Shown piece after piece: positions 59,276-64,000 of a DNA stretch of 64,000 nt (the first letter of the stretch is position 1; each line of letters starts with the position of its first letter). The notes under the pieces are model-generated. The model saw nothing but the letters and a program-made list of their open reading frames with translations, was not told where the DNA came from and did no database searches. Origin of the DNA: Thamnidium elegans. Its lineage: Eukaryota > Mucoromycota > Mucoromycetes > Mucorales > Mucoraceae. A program made the position numbers and the translations under genes. The stretch lies in the NCBI GenBank assembly GCA_025201345.1, contig JAIXMG010000032.1, positions 310,001 to 374,000 on the forward strand, read 5' to 3'.

Positions 59276-59365
59276 GAAAAAAGAAGCAGGAAAAAGCTGT
59301 TTTGTTTTGTTTTTATATACTGGGCGGATTTCCCACCTCATTTTCCAAAAATGAGCATGATTTTT

Positions 59366-59610
59366 CCGTCATTATTTTTCCAAAAGCGATTACTGAATTT
59401 TTCCAAAACATTTTTTTTTTTTTTTTTGCCGTACAGATATCTACTTGGGCAGGCTCACTGTGCTTTTGATATAAATTAACATATACCTCTTCAGCAACTA
59501 TATCATTCTCCTCTAATATAGATATTTTGTTCATAAGTGTGTCAATGTTCATTGCTAATTAAGTTTATTTTTGGAAAAAATTGTAGCCACTTTTGGAAAA
59601 ATAGTGACGC
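59366..59610. mobile_element. Inverted-repeat (foldback/MITE-like) element, decayed
   Basis: Two imperfect inverted arms of about 45 bp flank about 156 bp. The left arm, 59366-59410, contains GTCATTATTTTTCCAAAAG. The right arm, 59567-59610, contains CTTTTGGAAAAATAGTGAC. A minus-strand open frame (59313-59552) starts just inside the right arm and runs through the left. It encodes no recognised transposase. No target-site duplication was verified. Confidence 0.5.
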
Positions 59611-60423
59611 TATTTTATGAGAGAGAAACCCACAAAACAGATTTTTGTTTATTCAAGTAGTGTTTTTTTTTAGTTAGAAACTTTTTTATTTCGTTTCATA
59701 AGAAAAAAAAGGTATATTGTACATGTGTTTATTCTAATTGATTAATTATTTAGTTTAAAAGTATTACTATGTATCAATACTAGTTAACGCAAGCTTGCGG
59801 TAATTATTAATATTTATTTTATATATTATTTTTAGTGATATAAATCTTTTTAAAATAGGTTCTACTAATAAAACATGTATTTTTGTTATGTTTTCACTAA
59901 AAAAAAAAAAAAAAAAAAAAAAAAACTCATGGACGTTGAGCTAATACTTCATTGGTTTAGGAAAAAATAATTATTATGTTTACTGTAATTAACAGAAGGT
60001 GCGTATATATTTATTTAAATCAATTACGTATGTGCATATACTCAGTAAAAAAATGTTGGTTTTATTTCTATTTCTAGGTTAGTTCTTTCCCCAATTTAAG
60101 CATTACTGTATCCCTTTCCTTAATATTACTGAAACGCTACAACTGCTTACATATGAAACGTATATATTGTTGTATTGCTCTAATTTAGTAGCTTTTTTTT
60201 TATCAAACCAATAAAAACCGTATTTAAACCAATAACAAAATTTATTATTATACGCCCAATATTTTGATATCTGAGTACTCCCCCCCTATGTAACATAAAA
60301 TTCCCAAGAAGGAAGAAAATAGGAATTTCTCAAAATAGCTGCTGAATCTTAAAAAAAAATTCTTGGGGGTAATGTTTGGATAATCTCCTGCGCTTTTTAC
60401 ACTTTAATTTATAATAAGAAAAT

Positions 60424-61132
60424 ATGGCTTATCCTGGAAGCTACGGTACTCACGGTTATGGTCAACCACCGCAACCACCTCAACAACAACAACAATACGG
60501 TCAACAACAATATGGCCAACCACCTCAACAACAACAATACGGTCAAACACCTCAACAACAATACGGCCAACCACCTCAACAACAACAATACGGTCAAACA
60601 CCTCAACAACAATACGGCCAACCACCTCAGCAATATGGTCAACCACCTCAGCAGTATGGTCAACCTCCTCAACAGTATGGTTATCCTTCTCCTCAACAAG
60701 GCCAAGGCAATTATCCTCCTGCACCTCAAGGTTATGGTGGTTATGGCGCGCCACCTGGTTATCCCCAACCACCTCAACAAAACTATGGCAACTATCCTCC
60801 TCCTCAGCAAAACTATGGTGATTATCCTCCTCCCAGTGATGTAAGCTCTCGTAAAAAGAACTATTAGATGAACAAACTAATCTCAAGTCTCTCTTTTTTT
60901 TTTATAGCAGCAACGTTCTCAAGGTGACTCTATCCAGCCTCCCGCTTACACAGGCAAGCTAATATGCTCTCCATCCTTTTTTGACGAAAAACTAATTAAT
61001 GAATTGTAGGACCGGATCCCGTATTTCAACCTAATGATCCCAACATGAATCAAGCCAACTATCCTCAACCACCCAACTCTTCTCATAACCAAGGACCTAA
61101 TCCCGGTAAGTTTTTTTTTTATATTGCACGAG

Positions 61133-61163
<31 letters not shown>

Positions 61164-62256
61164 CATTTTATTAATATTTATATTGTAGTACCTTATGGTC
61201 AACAACCTAGTTCTGATGCCAGTAATGTTGTTATGCATGTCAATCCTACCATGCAAGGCCAAAGTCCTCCCGACTTTAAACTTTCTAACTGTACGTGTTT
61301 GTGTGTAAAATTTATATCAATTGATTTTATACTTATTTTATCGTGTAGGTCAAGGAAGAAAGAGAGCATTATTGATTGGTATTAATTATATTGGATCAGC
61401 AAACGCATTGAATGGTTGTATCAATGATGTTCATAACGTTAAAGAGTTTTTAATTACACTCTATAACTTTAAAGCAGAAGATATGGTGATTTTGACTGAT
61501 GATCAAACGGATGCTAAATTTCTTCCCACTAAGCAAAATATTCTTAGTGCTATGCAATGGCTTGTACGTGACGCACAAATGAATGATTCTTACTTTTTCC
61601 ACTTCAGTGGTCATGGTGGTAGAGTAAAGGATACTGACGGAGATGAGGATGATGGATATGATGAAACTATTTATCCCGTGGATCATGATAGATATGAAGG
61701 TGAAAGTGGTCAAATTGTTGACGATGAAATGCACGAAATTATGGTTCGTCCTTTACCTGCCGGTGCTCGTTTGACTTGTATTTTTGATAGTTGTCATTCT
61801 GGTACTGCTATTGATTTACCTTATGTCTATTCTACTTCAGGTACCGTTAAAGAAGACAGTATGTTTAAGGATGCTGGCTCCGGATTATTAAGTGCTGGTC
61901 TTGCTTATGCATCCGGTAATAAATCTGGTGCTTTATCTTCGCTCATGGGTCTTGGTAAAAGTTTAATGAGTAGAAAGGGTGTGGATGAACGTATCAAGAA
62001 ATTCAAAAGTTCTGAAGCGGATGTTATCATGTTCTCTGGTTGTAAGGATAGTCAAACTTCTGCTGATGCTATGGAGAATGGTAAATCCACTGGTGCCATG
62101 TCTTATGCCTTTACAACCGTTTTGCGTCAAAATAATAACTTGACTTATCTTCAATTACTTAATGCTGTTCGTGATATTTTGAAAAGCAAGTATTCTCAAC
62201 GTCCTCAAATGTCCTCTTCTCATCCTATTGATGTTAACCTCATGTTTATTATCTAA
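60424..62256 (+). CDS. MCA1: Metacaspase (type I, Yca1/Mca1-like)
   Basis: Calcium-dependent Arg/Lys-specific cysteine protease of clan CD, linked in fungi to programmed death and protein quality control. It starts at ATG 60424 (MAYPGSYGTHGYGQ), with a long Pro/Gln/Tyr prodomain built of (PPQQQYGQ)-type repeats. Short exons follow (60908-, 61011-, 61189-), then the catalytic exon from about 61350. Catalytic His is in FSGHGG and Cys in DSCHSG. Also present are GRKRALLIGINY, GCINDVH and DDQTD, and the end is HPIDVNLMFII. An acidic loop DTDGDEDDGYDE is typical of these enzymes. Acceptor TATAGCAG at 60904-60910 allows two alternative exon starts (NAGNAG). A full catalytic pair suggests an active enzyme. 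Confidence 0.94.
60535..60636 (+). repeat. 51-bp tandem coding repeat in metacaspase prodomain
   Basis: Two adjacent 51-bp units (60535-60585 and 60586-60636) starting CAATACGGTCAAACACC are almost identical and encode 17 residues of the Gln/Pro/Tyr/Gly-rich prodomain. Confidence 0.8.
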
Positions 62257-62488
62257 ATTATTGATTTGTCCATCAAAAAAATAAATATATATATACTTTA
62301 ACTAGCTAAAAAAAAAGGTTCTTGGTTCACATTATTGCATTTATTGCTAAGACTGATCATACAAAGCAGATTATGCGTGCAACAAGCCACAACATAAGCT
62401 GTCACAAATGCGCGAATTCAACTAAAAAAAAAAGTTGTCTTTTTTGACATACACTTTTTTTTTCTTAATTATACACACATTTAAAAAA

Positions 62489-63152
62489 ATGGCACCTGCA
62501 TTGAAAGAAGAAGATAACACATCTGTCACTGTTGATCAACAAGAACAAATGGAAATTGACGAGAGTTCCGATATCGAAGAACAAGAGGAAGAGGAAGAGA
62601 ATTCAGATGAAGATATGGACGAAGAACCTGATTTGGTTGTCAGCGCTGATAAAGTCGAAATTGTAAGAAAACGAAAATAAGTTACAAGGGAGTTATATTA
62701 ATTGCAATTTATATAGGTCGGTACTCACGCTGATCCTACTGCCATGACCTTTTGTTTCAAGGAAGAAGATCACACTCTTGGTAACTCTTTAAGACATGTC
62801 ATTAATAAAAAGTAAGTTGTTAAATTCGCAGCAATAAAAATAAAGTATATTAACCTCTTTCTTTTTTTTTTTTTTAGTCGCGAAGTTGACTTTTGTGGTT
62901 ACTCTATTCCTCACCCTTCCGAAGCTAAAATGAACGTTCGTATTCAAACTTCAGGTAAGATATATTTTTTTAATTTTTGGATATGTTTTGCGTTTACTAA
63001 TACTTTTTTTTTTGGATTTAGACAAGACAACAGCAATAGACGCTTTAAAGACAGGTCTCAGCGATTTACTTACTTTAGTAGCTCATGTTCGTGAAGCTTA
63101 TGCCGAAGACTTAGCAAAGAAGGAGTATGTTGAATTTGAAGAAATCGCATAA
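62489..63152 (+). CDS. RPC19: RNA polymerase I/III subunit AC19 (Rpc19)
   Basis: Shared subunit of RNA polymerases I and III, a partner of AC40. It starts at ATG 62489 (MAPALKEEDNTS) and ends at TAA 63152, with four exons. The N-terminal half is acidic (about residues 20-48, Glu/Asp-rich), as in yeast AC19. The conserved alpha-like dimerisation core is TFCFKEEDHTLGNSLRHVI, then REVDFCGYSIPHPSE and MNVRIQT, followed by ALKTGLSDLLTL. The LGN-LR motif matches the bacterial alpha-subunit dimerisation region. It lies 233 bp downstream of the metacaspase stop. Confidence 0.93.
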
Positions 63153-63666
63153 ATCCTCCCCTCCCACACAATCTCCTCCATAAATACACCCCCCCCCCCT
63201 CATAATAGAAGAAACATTACATGCCTTTCTTTTTTTTTGTTCTCTTATATAAATACTCCAATTCTAGGTTACACCCTTTTTTTTTTTTTTTACTGAAAAA
63301 TAAAGTTTGTGAAAATACAGTTACTACAGTGAAGGAAACAATCTAATTGATCTAACACCTCGGTAAAGAGTACGTACAGAGACAAAAAAGAAAAAGATTC
63401 ATTTTTCAACCCGTATAAAAAAATACGTTGTCCTACTTAAAAAAACATTATTTGGTTATATAACATTGTCAATTGGAGCAAACACCAAAAAAAAAATGCT
63501 TGTAGTGCTTCTTATGTGCTGGATATACAATTATCCTTTCCAGCCAGTGACTTGAGTTCATAATACTTGAATTGAGCCAATGATATGCTGCAAACAAAAT
63601 AAGTAATAATAAAAATATAAAAAAGGTCTAAATTATCCTTTTTATACATATACCAAAAAAAAAAAA
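63153..63666. other. Intergenic, RPC19 to OST3/6
   Basis: About 514 bp, including a short C run (63190-63199) and T-rich tracts. It should hold the RPC19 terminator and the OST3/6 promoter. Confidence 0.5.
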
Positions 63667-64000
63667 ATGAAGAAACCTATTTCTCTTTTATTGGCGTTTA
63701 TTCAGTTGGTCTTTGTTATTGGCATTGTATCAGCTCAAGATGCTAAAAAGGATAAACTTGTCTCTCTTCAAGATAACGATACAGGTGTCATCAAGTTAAA
63801 TTCCAACAGTTACGAACGATTCACCGAAGGAAAGCGTAATTATGGTTTTGTTGTCTTATTAACTGCTCTTGACTCTCAATTTAACTGTCTTCCTTGTCGG
63901 TAAGCTGATGAAAAAAAAAAACGCGTTTTTTTATATAAAAAAAAAATATTAATACTTGAGTTTCTTGCAGTGAATTTGATCCCGAGTATAACTTGGTATC
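63667..64000 (+). CDS. OST3: Oligosaccharyltransferase subunit Ost3/Ost6, 5' part
   Basis: Partial gene running off the right edge. Thioredoxin-like subunit of the ER oligosaccharyltransferase that adds N-glycans. Signal peptide MKKPISLLLAFIQLVFVIG and SAQ come first, then the luminal thioredoxin fold: GVIKLNSNSYERFTEGK, NYGFVVLLTALDSQFNCLPC and, after an intron (63901-63970), REFDPEYNLVS. The CxxC is CLPC. The membrane helices lie beyond the window, so Ost3 and Ost6 cannot be told apart; the animal homologues are TUSC3/MAGT1. Confidence 0.9.

Larger units (their letters stand above)
58174..60423. other. Intergenic with minisatellite and foldback element
   Basis: About 2.25 kb without a confident gene. 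It holds the tandem repeat at 58968-59275, an inverted-repeat element at 59366-59610, poly-A of about 27 (59899-59925) and a 12-bp palindrome CGCAAGCTTGCG (59788-59799). The T(n)A(n) tracts near 58190 and 58731 are noted separately. Confidence 0.5.

Noticed and set aside
1..64000. tRNA, rRNA or CRISPR arrays
   Set aside because: Looked for T-loop-like GTTCRA motifs and regularly spaced repeats. No candidate could be folded convincingly by eye; a tRNAscan run would decide.

Overview
This window is nuclear DNA of a fungus, most probably an early-diverging one (Mucoromycota, Mucorales-like). It is very AT-rich, full of A and T homopolymers, and carries single-copy eukaryotic genes broken by many short GTAAGT/AG introns, mostly 45-140 bp. 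The gene set mixes universal fungal genes (MGM1, PRP19, RPC19, OST3/6, NAD-IDH, hexose transporter, ECM33-like GPI protein) with genes absent from many yeasts (DDB1, a GCP5-type gamma-tubulin complex protein, LMBR1-domain protein, TMEM97-type EXPERA protein, a PRRC2/BAT2-like protein, mitochondrial ClpP). The lineage call is inference from this mix, not from a phylogeny.

Layout. 0.1-4.4 kb: MGM1/OPA1 mitochondrial dynamin and ribosomal protein uL1, both minus. 6.3-9.9 kb: a doubtful small ORF and an LMBR1-domain membrane protein (minus). 11-12.8 kb: a zinc-independent MDR oxidoreductase (plus), convergent with a TMEM97-like protein (minus). 13.2-15.7 kb: a zinc polyol-type dehydrogenase (minus), divergent from an aquaporin (plus). 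17-18.9 kb: sugar transporter (plus). 19.4-25.9 kb: GCP5-like protein (minus), mitochondrial ClpP (plus) and NAD-isocitrate dehydrogenase subunit (minus); the stop codons of the last two are only 7 bp apart. 27.6-29.5 kb: an inverted pair of short-chain dehydrogenase paralogues. 29.5-32.1 kb: gene-poor, with decayed repeats and a possible LRR-type gene relic. 32.1-38.6 kb: a beta-trefoil lectin and two tandem cytochrome P450 genes (minus). 40-41.8 kb: PRP19 (plus). 42-48.1 kb: PRRC2/BAT2-like protein and an MFS transporter (minus). 49.4-52.8 kb: ECM33-like GPI protein (minus), a small acidic ORF (plus) and a SWIB-domain protein (minus). 54.1-58.2 kb: DDB1 (plus). 58.2-60.4 kb: a minisatellite and an inverted-repeat element. 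60.4-64 kb: metacaspase, RNA polymerase I/III subunit AC19, and the 5' part of OST3/6 (all plus).

The genes are mostly independent housekeeping loci. Possible functional pairings are the polyol dehydrogenase/aquaporin divergent pair (shared 455-bp promoter) and the ClpP/IDH convergent pair (both mitochondrial matrix). No new multi-gene system, CRISPR array, phage or intact transposon was found. The most distinctive observations are a 6-nt microexon in the ClpP gene, recurrent self-complementary T(n)A(n) tracts in introns and intergenic DNA, and the structured non-coding stretches near 26.5, 31.2 and 59 kb.
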